Shown here in pieces: positions 25,915 to 34,544 of a DNA stretch of 64,000 nt. Numbering within the stretch: position 1 is the stretch's first letter; each line of letters starts with the position of its first letter. The notes under the pieces are model-generated. The model searched no databases. It was given only the letters and a program-made list of their open reading frames with translations, and was not told where the DNA came from. Origin of the DNA: JACCTH01 sp963761985 (GTDB taxonomy: Bacteria > Actinomycetota > Acidimicrobiia > Spongiisociales > ZC4RG35); contig CAVXIT010000012.1 in NCBI GenBank assembly GCA_963761985.1, positions 62,001 to 126,000 of the forward strand. Reading direction: 5' to 3'. The translations under genes and the position numbers were made by a program.

Positions 25915-26766
25915 TCAGTGGCCGGTGCGTAGTTTGCGCATCTCGCCCAGTACTCCCGACACGAGAGTCGTCTCGGGTGCGGCGGCGATGCCGCGAGCGG
26001 ACTTCTTCGCTTCCTCGGCCTCGTCGGTCTCGGCCGTTTCTTCGAAGATGTTGGCGGCGGGATAGGCCGGCTCCAGATTGACTGGCGCTTCCACTTGATG
26101 ATCACCGAGCCAGTCGAGCGTCGGCGGTTCGGGCTCAATTTGCAAGCTCGCCGCCTCTTCGAGGTCAATCGGTTCCGGAGCCGGAACAGTTTCGTAGCTC
26201 GGCTCCATCGCATCGCCCTGGACCGTGCTGGTCAGCCCGCGGTTAAGGAGCGCACTGACAACTTGCAGTGAGCGCGAGTTTCCAAACATCTCCTCCAGCG
26301 AAGCGAGGCTGAACGCGGGGACCAACGCCACGAGAGCCTGCCACTCCTCGGCATGCAGGCTGAGGGGAGTGGCGGCTTCGGCGGAAAGGCGAAGCGGGGT
26401 GAAGTCGTTGACACCCTGGCTGACGATCTCGGATTGCAGCTGTCGGAGACGGTCGACCTCCATCATCAGCTCGGAGACGTCCCACCCGGGAAGAGCAGGA
26501 TCGAACTGGGGCTCGGCGACGAGGAAGGCGCCCTCGGAGAAAGCGGTGAGGACGTGAAGGGCGTCCACGGTCGAACGCAGGGCCTCCTCGGTGGACGCCG
26601 GGACGCGTTGCCCGGCGAGAGCGGCCCCGACGATTCGACCATCACTGAAGTGGATCAAACCAGCGCGGTTGCCGTCGACGCGCAATGTCGCGGTCTTGGC
26701 CGTTACCCGCATGATCTGGAGCAGGTCGGCGACCGACCAGTTGCTCAGATTCCCAGATAGCAGCAT
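25915..26766 (-). CDS. DUF4388-domain protein
   Basis: A 283-residue cytoplasmic protein. Residues 1-110 match the DUF4388 (PatA-N-like) pattern: LSGNLSNWSVADLLQIMRVT, TATLRV, GLIHFSDGRIVGA and the ALRSTVDALHVL helix. The rest is a helical region followed by an acidic Pro/Glu-rich stretch (190-260). AGGAGGAAG precedes the ATG by a suitable distance. Such proteins often act in two-component or MglA/Roadblock-type GTPase circuits, but no partner gene is next to it. Confidence 0.8.
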   Translation of the reverse strand: MLLSGNLSNWSVADLLQIMRVTAKTATLRVDGNRAGLIHFSDGRIVGAALAGQRVPASTEEALRSTVDALHVLTAFSEGAFLVAEPQFDPALPGWDVSELMMEVDRLRQLQSEIVSQGVNDFTPLRLSAEAATPLSLHAEEWQALVALVPAFSLASLEEMFGNSRSLQVVSALLNRGLTSTVQGDAMEPSYETVPAPEPIDLEEAASLQIEPEPPTLDWLGDHQVEAPVNLEPAYPAANIFEETAETDEAEEAKKSARGIAAAPETTLVSGVLGEMRKLRTGH

Positions 26767-27074
26767 GCCTCAACTTCCTCCTGGAGGTATGGGCAAAGTA
26801 TCGGCGCGCCCGAGCCGCGAGTTGAGGGCTACCCCCTTGAGGGATGCGCCTAGATGAGAAGATTTGGCTAGGCGGACCGGAAGAGGACGCTTATGACCCA
26901 GATCGCCAGCAGGCCCACCGGTGAAAGCTGGAGCCAGAGTGAGGGTTGTCGCAGTGCGGATCTATTCGAGTTCATCCTGTTTGTCATCCGACGTGTTGTT
27001 CGGTGCATCGGTTTCCGAAGTGGTGGGCTTGAAACCGAAAGAGGTCCGAATGCCCAGGCGGTAGCCTCCCGATC
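26767..27074. other. 308-bp intergenic region with possible small minus-strand frames
   Basis: No confident gene. On the minus strand a 35-codon frame (26868-26975) begins with ATG and reads as a single membrane helix (LQLSPVGLLAIWVISVLF). It overlaps the stop (26962-26964) of an upstream minus frame whose tail reads FGFKPTTSETDAPNN then an acidic end, which has protein-like composition but no clear start. A GGGAGG lies about 35 codons upstream. These may be a pair of tiny coupled genes or chance. The region also holds the promoter for the carboxylase gene at 27075. Confidence 0.35.
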
Positions 27075-28673
27075 GTGCAGGTGCTCCCCACCCGGGTCGA
27101 TCGGCGCAGCGAAGATTTCATCGCCAACTACAAAGCGTTGAGCGAACGCGTGGCCGAGTTCGAGTCGTTGCAAGCCGAGGCGCGGATGGGCGGCGGGCAG
27201 AAATACATCGACCGACATCGCGCCCGCGGAAAGCTCCTCGTGCGCGAGCGGATCGAGCTGCTCCTTGACTCAGACAGCCACTTCCTCGAGCTATCGACCC
27301 TGGCTGCCTGGGGGACGGACAAAAACCTCGGGGCCAACGCGGTGACCGGCGTTGGAGTGATCTCGGGAGTCGAGTGCATGATCTCCGCCAACGACCCCAC
27401 CAGCCAAGCGGGCTCGTCGAATCGCTATTCGCTTGCCAAGACCCTGCGTGCCCAGGACATCAGCCGGGAAAACCGGTTGCCGCTCATCAACCTCGTCGAG
27501 TCGGGTGGAGCTGACTTGCCCGATCAGGCCGAGGTGTTCATCACCGGTGGCAAATGGTTTCGGAACCTCACCCAACTCTCGCGCATGGGCATTCCCACGG
27601 TCGCGCTGGTCTTCGGCAACTCGACCGCCGGGGGCGCCTATGTACCGGCGATGTGCGATTACTCGGTGATGGTGAAAGAGCGCGCCAAGGTGTTCCTCGG
27701 AGGTCCGCCGCTGGTGAAAATGGCCACTGGCGAGGAATCGACCGACGAGGAGCTCGGCGGAGCCGAGATGCACTCGCGTATTTCTGGGCTTTCGGACTAC
27801 TTCGCCAACGACGAACTCGATGCGCTGCGCATCGGTCGCGAGATCGTCGCCCATCTCAACTGGCGCAAGCTTGGCTACGGTCCCACGCAGGCCCCGGATG
27901 ATCCGATTTATGACCCAGATGAGATCCTGGGGGTGGTCTCGGCGGACCTGCGGGTCCCTTTCGACCCGCTCGAGATCTTCGCCCGGGTTCTCGACGGGTC
28001 GCGTTTCGAGGAATACAAGGCACTGTATGGAACCTCGTTGGTGACCGGCTGGGGTTCGATTCACGGATTCGTCGTTGGTGTGATTGCCAACGCGACAGGA
28101 GTCCTGTTCTCCGAGGAAGCGCAGAAGGCGACCGAGTTCATCCAGTTGTGCAATCGCTATGACACGCCGCTCGTTTTTATGCACAACACGACGGGATACA
28201 TGGTGGGCAAGGACTACGAGCAGCGCGGAATCATCAAGGACGGAGCCAAGATGATCAACGCGGTGGCAAACTCGACCGTTCCTCACTTTGCGATCATGGC
28301 GGGAGTGTCCTACGGCGCTGGCAATTACGGGATGTCGGGCAAGTCCTACAACCCGCGTTTCGTTTTCGGCTGGCCCAACCACAAGGTCGCGGTGATGGGT
28401 CCCAAACAGCTCGCCGGGGTGATGTCGATCATTGCTCGCCAAGCCGCCGACGATCAGGGCAGACCGTTCGACGAAGAGGCCGATGCTCAACGACGGGCAC
28501 TCATCGAGGCCCAGATCGGAAACGAAGAGCAAGCCTATTTCTCCACTGCCCGGCTCCGCGACGACGGGCTCATCGATCCCCGTCATACCCGTGACGCGCT
28601 TGGAATCGCGCTTTCCGCCTCCCACTCAGCCGAAGTTAAAGGCACCACGGAATTCGGAGTGTTCAGGATGTAA
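27075..28673 (+). CDS. Acyl-CoA carboxylase carboxyltransferase (beta) subunit
   Basis: A 532-residue carboxyltransferase of the propionyl/3-methylcrotonyl/geranyl-CoA carboxylase type. YIDRHRARGKLLVRERIELL is the family N-terminus; NLVESGGADLPDQAEVF and the second crotonase-like half (FMHNTTGYMVGKDYEQRG, MAGVSYGAGNYGMSGKSY) are characteristic of methylcrotonyl-CoA carboxylase beta subunits. The start taken is GTG at 27075, with a poor Shine-Dalgarno. The biotin carboxylase/BCCP subunit is at 30836, with two unrelated genes between. Leucine breakdown is the likeliest role, but propionyl-CoA is not excluded. Confidence 0.9.
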   Translation: MQVLPTRVDRRSEDFIANYKALSERVAEFESLQAEARMGGGQKYIDRHRARGKLLVRERIELLLDSDSHFLELSTLAAWGTDKNLGANAVTGVGVISGVECMISANDPTSQAGSSNRYSLAKTLRAQDISRENRLPLINLVESGGADLPDQAEVFITGGKWFRNLTQLSRMGIPTVALVFGNSTAGGAYVPAMCDYSVMVKERAKVFLGGPPLVKMATGEESTDEELGGAEMHSRISGLSDYFANDELDALRIGREIVAHLNWRKLGYGPTQAPDDPIYDPDEILGVVSADLRVPFDPLEIFARVLDGSRFEEYKALYGTSLVTGWGSIHGFVVGVIANATGVLFSEEAQKATEFIQLCNRYDTPLVFMHNTTGYMVGKDYEQRGIIKDGAKMINAVANSTVPHFAIMAGVSYGAGNYGMSGKSYNPRFVFGWPNHKVAVMGPKQLAGVMSIIARQAADDQGRPFDEEADAQRRALIEAQIGNEEQAYFSTARLRDDGLIDPRHTRDALGIALSASHSAEVKGTTEFGVFRM

Positions 28674-28690
28674 GGCGGAAGTCGGACATC

Positions 28691-28716
28691 TCCGGAAAGC
28701 GTTTACGCTTTCCGGA
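28691..28716. terminator. Perfect 11-bp hairpin overlapping a start codon
   Basis: TCCGGAAAGCG (28691-28701), loop TTTA, CGCTTTCCGGA (28706-28716). It lies 18 nt after the carboxylase stop and its last base is the A of the next gene's ATG. It lacks a T-tract. It may terminate the carboxylase transcript or hold the downstream start in a stem. Confidence 0.6.
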
Positions 28717-29288
28717 TGGCTGCTTCTTCGACAATGCTCCCGCTCTACACGTCACTTCCGGAATTCGAGCTACCCGATGTCCGGACGGGCCGAATGCTCT
28801 CGTCAACCACATTTGACGGTCATCCGCTGCTGGTGGTTTTCCTATGTGTGCATTGCCCTTACGTGAAGCGAATCCAGGACGGGATCGCGGAGTTCGGCAA
28901 GGACTACGAGAACACGGAGCTAAAGATCGTCGGCATCGCTTCCAATGACGTCGGTGCTCATCCGGAGGATGCGCCCGAGAACCAGGCTCGAGTTGCGGCT
29001 GAGATCGGTATCAATTTCCCGATTCTCTACGACGAGTCCCAGGAGGTGGCCGCGGCGTTCAAGGCAGCATGCACTCCCGACTTCTTCCTCTTCGACGCCG
29101 ATCAAGAGCTGGTTTATCGAGGTCAGTTCGACGATGCGCGTCCGAGCAATGAGGTCGACGTGACCGGCAAAAGCCTCCGCGCCGCGGTCGACTCGGTACT
29201 GGCCGGGGAAGAAGTAGCTGTCGAGCAGAAACCATCGCTCGGCTGCTCCATCAAGTGGAAGTCAGACGGTCTGATCACAATTTCGTAG
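28716..29288 (+). CDS. Thioredoxin-fold (AhpC/TSA-like) protein
   Basis: A 190-residue thioredoxin-like protein. The LPEFELPDVRTGRMLSS start and PLLVVFLCVHCPYVKRIQDG place a CxxC pair (C-V-H-C) at the peroxiredoxin/thioredoxin active site. TPDFFLFDADQELVYRGQFD is the cis-Pro region and the C-terminus KPSLGCSIKWK is typical of the 'thioredoxin family protein' group near redox genes. No signal peptide is visible, so it is probably cytoplasmic. The ATG at 28716 has no Shine-Dalgarno and lies in a hairpin; an in-frame ATG at 28734 is an alternative start. Confidence 0.85.
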   Translation: MAASSTMLPLYTSLPEFELPDVRTGRMLSSTTFDGHPLLVVFLCVHCPYVKRIQDGIAEFGKDYENTELKIVGIASNDVGAHPEDAPENQARVAAEIGINFPILYDESQEVAAAFKAACTPDFFLFDADQELVYRGQFDDARPSNEVDVTGKSLRAAVDSVLAGEEVAVEQKPSLGCSIKWKSDGLITIS

Positions 29289-29325
29289 GTCAATAGTCGG
29301 CCTCGACCGGCCGATAACCCACTCA

Positions 29326-30810
29326 ATGAGGAGTTGGAGGAAGGCCGCTTCGGCTTTGGCGCTGCTCGTTTTCCTGACAGCCGCGTTGCCTCCGGGTGGC
29401 ACTTTCTCCGATGACAACGGCAACCCCCACGAGCCTGACATTGAGGCGCTTTTTGCCGCCGGTATCACGACTGGTTGTAGCTCCTCTCGCTTCTGTCCCT
29501 CCGAAGCCGTCACCCGCGGCCAGATGGCCACGTTTCTCACCAGGGCGCTGGGGCTCCCCGCCGCCTCGAGCGATCGCTTTGCCGACGACAACGGTTCGCC
29601 CTACGAGGACTCCATCAACCGGCTGGCGCAAGCCGGCATCACCAGCGGTTGCGAAGCCAACGCCTTCTGTCCCAACGCCTCGATCACCCGCGAACAGATG
29701 GCGGCTTTCCTGGTGCGTGGCTTCGCTTTGGCAGAAGCAACGGGCGATCCGTTTACCGACGATGAATCTTCGCCTTTCGAGGGCGCGATCAACGCTTTAG
29801 CCGCTTCCGGGATCACCACGGGCTGTTCGACGGCAAGGTTCTGTCCTGGAAACCCTGTGCTGCGCGAGCAGATGGCTTCCTTCCTGGTCCGGGCAGGAGG
29901 TCTCACCCCGATTCCGGTGCCTCCGGCTGCTGGTTGCTCGATCCTTCCGCCCAACAACATCTGGAACACGCGAGTCGACAGCTTGCCGCTGGCCGCGCAA
30001 TCGGCGGCCTACATCAATTCGATCGGTGCCGGGGCCACTCTTCACCCCGACTTCGGCTCGGGGGTATGGCCTCCCGGAAGCGACTCGCCAATCGGTATTC
30101 CCTACATCGAGGTCGATGCCTCCCAGGCCGACGTCGCGATCAACTACACGGCCTACGGCGACGAGTCGGACCCCGGGCCCTTCCCCATCCCCTCCAATGC
30201 ACCGGTGGAAGGCGGTCCCAGCGGCGACGGCGATCGACACGTGCTCGTTCTCGACCGGGCCAGTTGCAGCCTCTATGAGTTGTATCGCGCCTTCCGCCAG
30301 GGAGACGGCTCGTGGAACGCCGACTCCGGCGCCGCCTATGACTTGACATCGAACGCGCTTCGGCCCGCCGGCTGGACGTCGGCGGACGCCGCCGGTCTGC
30401 CGATCTTTCCTGGCCTGGTCCGCTATGACGAAGTTGCCGCGGGATTCATCGGCCATGCCATTCGTTTCACCGCTCCGACCACCCAGCGTGCCTACGTCTG
30501 GCCCGCCCGCCACTTCGCTTCGTCGAACAGCAGCACCAATCTGCCGCCGATGGGGCAACGGTTCCGGCTCAAGGCGTCCTTCAATATCTCAGGTTTCTCG
30601 CCGGAGGTGCGCGTCATCCTGACAGCGATGAAGCAGTACGGGCTGATCCTGGCCGACAATGGGTCTCCCTGGTTTATCTCCGGCGCGCCCGACGACCGAT
30701 GGGACAACGACATGCTGCGCGAATTGAAGACGATCCCCGGGTCGGCGTTTGAAGCGGTCAACGTCTCCGGTCTCCAGGTGTCTCCCGATTCTGGCGAGGC
30801 GTCCGGATAA
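29326..30810 (+). CDS. Secreted protein with three SLH-like repeats and an uncharacterised C-terminal domain
   Basis: A 494-residue exported protein. Residues 1-25 form a signal peptide (ALALLVFLTAALPPG). Three SLH-like repeats of about 60 residues follow, each with F.DD/PYED, AQAGIT.GC, FCP and REQMAAFLVR-type motifs and a conserved Cys pair. From about 205 a different domain begins (CSILPPNNIWNTRVD) and runs to the end with VRYDEVAAGFIGHAIRF, VWPARHFASS, YGLILADNGSPWFISG. That domain is widespread in secreted proteins but I know no function for it. SLH repeats usually bind the cell wall. It stands between the two carboxylase subunit genes. Confidence 0.85.
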   Translation: MRSWRKAASALALLVFLTAALPPGGTFSDDNGNPHEPDIEALFAAGITTGCSSSRFCPSEAVTRGQMATFLTRALGLPAASSDRFADDNGSPYEDSINRLAQAGITSGCEANAFCPNASITREQMAAFLVRGFALAEATGDPFTDDESSPFEGAINALAASGITTGCSTARFCPGNPVLREQMASFLVRAGGLTPIPVPPAAGCSILPPNNIWNTRVDSLPLAAQSAAYINSIGAGATLHPDFGSGVWPPGSDSPIGIPYIEVDASQADVAINYTAYGDESDPGPFPIPSNAPVEGGPSGDGDRHVLVLDRASCSLYELYRAFRQGDGSWNADSGAAYDLTSNALRPAGWTSADAAGLPIFPGLVRYDEVAAGFIGHAIRFTAPTTQRAYVWPARHFASSNSSTNLPPMGQRFRLKASFNISGFSPEVRVILTAMKQYGLILADNGSPWFISGAPDDRWDNDMLRELKTIPGSAFEAVNVSGLQVSPDSGEASG

Positions 30811-30835
30811 TTAGCCACCGCTAGCCTCGAACGCC

Positions 30836-32794
30836 GTGATCAAAAAGGTGCTCGTGGCGAACCGAGGAGAGATCGCCCGGCGCATCTTTCGCACCTGCCG
30901 GTCGATGGGCCTGGGCACCGTGGCGGTTTTTTCAGAAGCCGATGCGAGGGCGCCGTTCGTCTCCGAAGCAGACGAAGGATTCGCCCTCGGCGGTAACACG
31001 CCCGCCGAGTCATACCTCCGCATCGACCGGCTGATCGAAGCGGCCCGGGTCACCGGTGCCGACGCCATCCATCCGGGTTATGGCTTCCTCTCCGAAAACG
31101 GCGCGTTCGCCCAAGCGGTCATAGACGCCGGTCTGACCTGGATTGGACCCACACCCGAGTCGATCACCGCCATGGGGTCGAAGCTCGAAGCCAAACGCCT
31201 GGTCGAGGCGGCCGGGGTGCCCACGCTTGCTTCGATCGATCTCAGCGGGCTTGATGCTGCCGCGGTCGCTGGAGCAGGAGAGCAGATCGGTTTCCCGGCT
31301 TTGGTCAAGGCCTCAGCTGGCGGCGGAGGCAAAGGCATGCGAATAGTTCACGCCGCCAACGACCTCGCGGAAGCGGTAGCAAGCGCAGGGCGGGAGGCTG
31401 AAGCTGCATTCGGAGACGGGTCCGTTTTCATCGAGCGCTACTTGGAGAATCCGCGTCATATCGAGATCCAGGTATTCGGCGACAACCAGGGAAACGTGGC
31501 CGCTCTTTTCGAACGCGAGTGCTCAATCCAACGCAGGCATCAAAAGATTCTCGAGGAGTCACCGTCGACAGCCCTGGACGATTCGACTCGCCAGAAGATG
31601 ACCGACGCCGCCATTGCGGCTGCGAAAGCGGTCGACTATCGAGGGGCCGGGACTGTGGAGTTCGTGTACGACGAAGGCGACTTCTATTTCCTCGAGATGA
31701 ATACCCGTTTGCAGGTCGAGCATCCGGTTACCGAGGAGATCACCGGTATTGATCTGGTTCGATGGCAGATCAAAGTCGCCAACGGGGAACCCCTTACCGA
31801 CGAGGTGCTCGAGCCGGTGCGGGTGGGTCATGCGATCGAGGTGCGGCTTTACGCCGAAGACCCGAGCCACGATTTTCTCCCGGTCAGCGGCCACATCGAC
31901 CGGTTCGAATTCGACGACCTCATTGGTCTACGCGTGGAAACGGCCGTCGAGTCGGGCTCGGAGATCAGCCCGCATTACGACCCGATGCTGGCCAAGGTGA
32001 TTGCTTGGGGAGAAACCCGTGACGAAGCCGCTGCATTGCTGGCGCGAGCTCTCCAGACCGCCCGCATCCACGGACCGGTCAACAATCGCGAGCTGTTGAT
32101 CCGCCTGCTTCGGCATCCTGAGTTTCTCTCCGGTCAGACTGACACCGGTTTTCTCGAGCGCCATTCGCCTGCGGATCTCGGCGCCCCGTTGTTGGGCGAC
32201 GAGGAGCGCTCCTTGGCGGCTCTGGCCGCGGCCATCGCCTCAACTTCAAGCGGCGAAAAGCTTCTTTTACCTGCGCTCAGCCCCGGTTGGCGCAACAACC
32301 CCTCGCAGCTGCACGAAACGAGATTCTTGCTCGGCAGCGACGAACTCCGGGTTGGATTCCGTTTCGGCGAAACATCTGCCAACTCGGCCTTCGTCAACTC
32401 AGTGGCTGACAACGTGAAGCTCCATTCGGCCAGCTCAACTCGTGTCGGTCTATTCAAAGGCGACCGTCTGCTCTGGTTCGACGTGAATGCGGTCGGCTCC
32501 GTTGTCCACGTCGACGGCCCCTCAGGCTATGTGCGACTTCTCACAGCCGACCGATTCCCGGCTGCAACGCTGGAAGAGGAGGCTGGCAGCCTCCACGCCC
32601 CCATGCCGGGCAAGGTGATCAAGGTGGACGTGGCCGAGGGCGAGAGAGTCGAAGAAGGGCAAATCCTCCTCGTACTCGAGGCGATGAAGATGGAACACAG
32701 CCTGAGGGCGCCTCACCCAGGAACGGTGCGCGAGATCCGGGTCTCGGCCGGTGATCAGGTTGAAGCCAACCAGGTGCTGGTCGTCGTCGATTAG
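30836..32794 (+). CDS. Acyl-CoA carboxylase alpha subunit (biotin carboxylase + BCCP)
   Basis: A 652-residue fusion of biotin carboxylase and biotin carrier domains. The N-terminal MIKKVLVANRGEIARRIFRT, the ATP-grasp loop KASAGGGGKGMR and the FLEMNTRLQVEHPVTEE active site are intact. The C-terminal BCCP has the biotinyl Lys618 in EAMKMEH. It is the partner of the carboxyltransferase at 27075, giving a 3-methylcrotonyl- or propionyl-CoA carboxylase. The GTG start at 30836 lies 26 nt after the SLH gene, without clear Shine-Dalgarno. Its end overlaps the convergent serine hydrolase gene by 4 nt. Confidence 0.94.
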   Translation: MIKKVLVANRGEIARRIFRTCRSMGLGTVAVFSEADARAPFVSEADEGFALGGNTPAESYLRIDRLIEAARVTGADAIHPGYGFLSENGAFAQAVIDAGLTWIGPTPESITAMGSKLEAKRLVEAAGVPTLASIDLSGLDAAAVAGAGEQIGFPALVKASAGGGGKGMRIVHAANDLAEAVASAGREAEAAFGDGSVFIERYLENPRHIEIQVFGDNQGNVAALFERECSIQRRHQKILEESPSTALDDSTRQKMTDAAIAAAKAVDYRGAGTVEFVYDEGDFYFLEMNTRLQVEHPVTEEITGIDLVRWQIKVANGEPLTDEVLEPVRVGHAIEVRLYAEDPSHDFLPVSGHIDRFEFDDLIGLRVETAVESGSEISPHYDPMLAKVIAWGETRDEAAALLARALQTARIHGPVNNRELLIRLLRHPEFLSGQTDTGFLERHSPADLGAPLLGDEERSLAALAAAIASTSSGEKLLLPALSPGWRNNPSQLHETRFLLGSDELRVGFRFGETSANSAFVNSVADNVKLHSASSTRVGLFKGDRLLWFDVNAVGSVVHVDGPSGYVRLLTADRFPAATLEEEAGSLHAPMPGKVIKVDVAEGERVEEGQILLVLEAMKMEHSLRAPHPGTVREIRVSAGDQVEANQVLVVVD

Positions 32795-33789
32795 TTGAAA
32801 GAATCCGCGAGGAGATTCGTCAGCGGCCAGGCGCCTTCGGTGGTGTTGGAAATGACCGTATGGGTGAGGTCGCGGAAAGGGTCGTGTACCGACCGAAAAG
32901 AAACCCCAGTGTCCGAGCCCTCGAGGGTGGGGGCATTCGTGGATGGCTGCAGCCAGAAGCCAAGCCCGTAGTGCCAACCCGCTTCTCCCTCGCTACGCGG
33001 GCGGATCATCTTCTGCACCCACTCCTCGGACACGATTCTCCCGGAGATAAACGCTGCCCACAGCGAACGCATGTCGGCGACCGTCGAATAAATCCCGCCG
33101 TCGCCGTTGCCGCGCACGGGAAGATGAAACACGTTGGTTCTCGCCCCGATGGGATCGAGATAACCCAGCGCGGTGCGTCCCGGCAACTCGTCGGAACGCA
33201 AGAAAGCCGTGTCCTTCATGCCCGCCGGATCGCAAACCTTCTGCGCGACGAGGTCGTGAAATGGAATACCGCTTGCCCGCTCGACAATCAACGCGAGCAC
33301 CACGTAGCCGCCGTTGCAGTAAGCGAACCGCTCGTTTGGTTTGAATTTGGTCGGATGCCCGTCGAGCCAGCCGAGGAACTGCTCGGTTTCGGCCAGGGCG
33401 TGGGCCGAGCCCGGCATCAAATAGCCGATCAGATCAGGTTCAGCGTCCTCGTCAAGGTAGTCACCGATGCCCGACCGGTGAGCCAGCAGGTGCTCGACCG
33501 TCACGGCATCGTCGATTAGCGGCAGGTCGGCTCCCAGGACCGACCGCGCGGTGGTCGCCAGATCGAGTTCGCCATCCTCGATGAGGCTGACGACGGTGAG
33601 AGCCGTGAAACCCTTCGCACCACTCGCGATCGCGAGTCGGGTCTCGACTTGATTGGGAATCTCGTATCCACGATGGGCGAAGCCGTACGGCTTGGCGAGC
33701 TCGACCTGTCCGTCGCGATCTACCCGGACGACGCCCGAGAAATTCGTTTCGGCGGCGAGCCGATCTAGCTCCGATTCGAGGTTGGGCAT
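32791..33789 (-). CDS. Beta-lactamase-family serine hydrolase
   Basis: A 332-residue class-C-like penicillin-binding fold. The SxxK nucleophile motif is Ser56-Gly-Ala-Lys59 in IASGAKGFTAL and the YxN motif is YCN in FAYCNGGYVVL. ARSVLGADLPLIDDAVTVEHLLAHRSGIGDYL is the typical esterase/beta-lactamase segment. No signal peptide is visible, so a cytoplasmic esterase or peptidase is more likely than antibiotic resistance. It directly follows the DUF4230 gene (adjacent stop and start). Confidence 0.9.
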   Translation of the reverse strand: MPNLESELDRLAAETNFSGVVRVDRDGQVELAKPYGFAHRGYEIPNQVETRLAIASGAKGFTALTVVSLIEDGELDLATTARSVLGADLPLIDDAVTVEHLLAHRSGIGDYLDEDAEPDLIGYLMPGSAHALAETEQFLGWLDGHPTKFKPNERFAYCNGGYVVLALIVERASGIPFHDLVAQKVCDPAGMKDTAFLRSDELPGRTALGYLDPIGARTNVFHLPVRGNGDGGIYSTVADMRSLWAAFISGRIVSEEWVQKMIRPRSEGEAGWHYGLGFWLQPSTNAPTLEGSDTGVSFRSVHDPFRDLTHTVISNTTEGAWPLTNLLADSFN

Positions 33790-34464
33790 CTAGCTGGCCG
33801 GGATGACCCGGACGTTTGAGTAGCCGAGCCCGAGCAAGAAGTTGGTGATCACGTCGCCGGCGTTTTCTTCGGCCTCGTCGATGATCCCGGAGGTGAGCGC
33901 CTGGTCGACCAGGACGTCTTCGGCCACGTTGCGGGCATCTGTCTCCAGGCGGGGATCGCCCTGAGTGAAAACCCCCGTGGACCGGTCGAGAACTTGCGTT
34001 GCGTCATTGTCGACTGCAACGTATTGGATCGCCGCCTCCGGCAGACGCACGGTCACCTCCCCGGTCTCCGAATTGACATCGAAGGCCGAGGAATCCATTT
34101 GCGAGAGGTCCACCCCTGCCCCGATCCGCGCCACGGCTAGCAACGTCAGCGAATCACCCGTTGCCCAGTTCAGGATCCCGGAGTTGGTTCCCTTCTCGAC
34201 GATCGTGTACTCCACATACTCAACGGTGGTGAGGTTCGCCAGCTCCTTGATCGAGCGGATCACAGTCGGACCCACGTTCTCAAACGGCTCCCCTTCAACG
34301 GCTTGGGTGATGTCGTCGACTGAAGGGATCGCACTGACGACCCCCCTGATCGCCAGCCAGCCCGCGAACAACAGCAGCGCGGTCATCGCGACTAGGGCAT
34401 AGGGCCAGCGCGACGCCTGCTTGACGACTGCCTGCTTGACGTCAGGATGGGTGGGCTCGGTCAC
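33790..34464 (-). CDS. DUF4230 membrane-anchored protein
   Basis: A 224-residue protein with one N-terminal membrane helix (about 22-43, PYALVAMTALLLFAGWLAI) and an extracytoplasmic DUF4230 domain: ANLTTVEYVEYTIVEKG, LLAVARIGAGVDLSQM, VTVRLPEAAI and a C-terminal YSNVRVIPAS. The family function is unknown. It is divergent from typA and directly precedes the serine hydrolase gene. Confidence 0.85.
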   Translation of the reverse strand: MTEPTHPDVKQAVVKQASRWPYALVAMTALLLFAGWLAIRGVVSAIPSVDDITQAVEGEPFENVGPTVIRSIKELANLTTVEYVEYTIVEKGTNSGILNWATGDSLTLLAVARIGAGVDLSQMDSSAFDVNSETGEVTVRLPEAAIQYVAVDNDATQVLDRSTGVFTQGDPRLETDARNVAEDVLVDQALTSGIIDEAEENAGDVITNFLLGLGYSNVRVIPAS

Positions 34465-34496
34465 CTGCGGAAAGCTACCCGATAAGGTGAGAAGCC

Positions 34497-34544
34497 ATGG
34501 GTGAGCGAGTCGGATTCATCGATTCTGGACGGCTGATTGCCTGA
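34497..34544 (+). CDS. Possible 15-codon leader frame overlapping the typA start
   Basis: ATG at 34497 with AAGGTGAGA upstream, encoding MGERVGFIDSGRLIA and stopping at 34542-34544, overlapping the TTG of typA by 8 nt. The Shine-Dalgarno fits this ATG far better than the TTG. It could couple translation into typA, or the two frames could be one gene separated by a miscalled base. Confidence 0.35.
   Translation: MGERVGFIDSGRLIA

Noticed and set aside
27291..28625. Minus-strand open frame (about 440 codons) opposite the carboxyltransferase gene
   Set aside because: The plus-strand product is a full, motif-complete carboxyltransferase; the antisense product has no recognisable fold.
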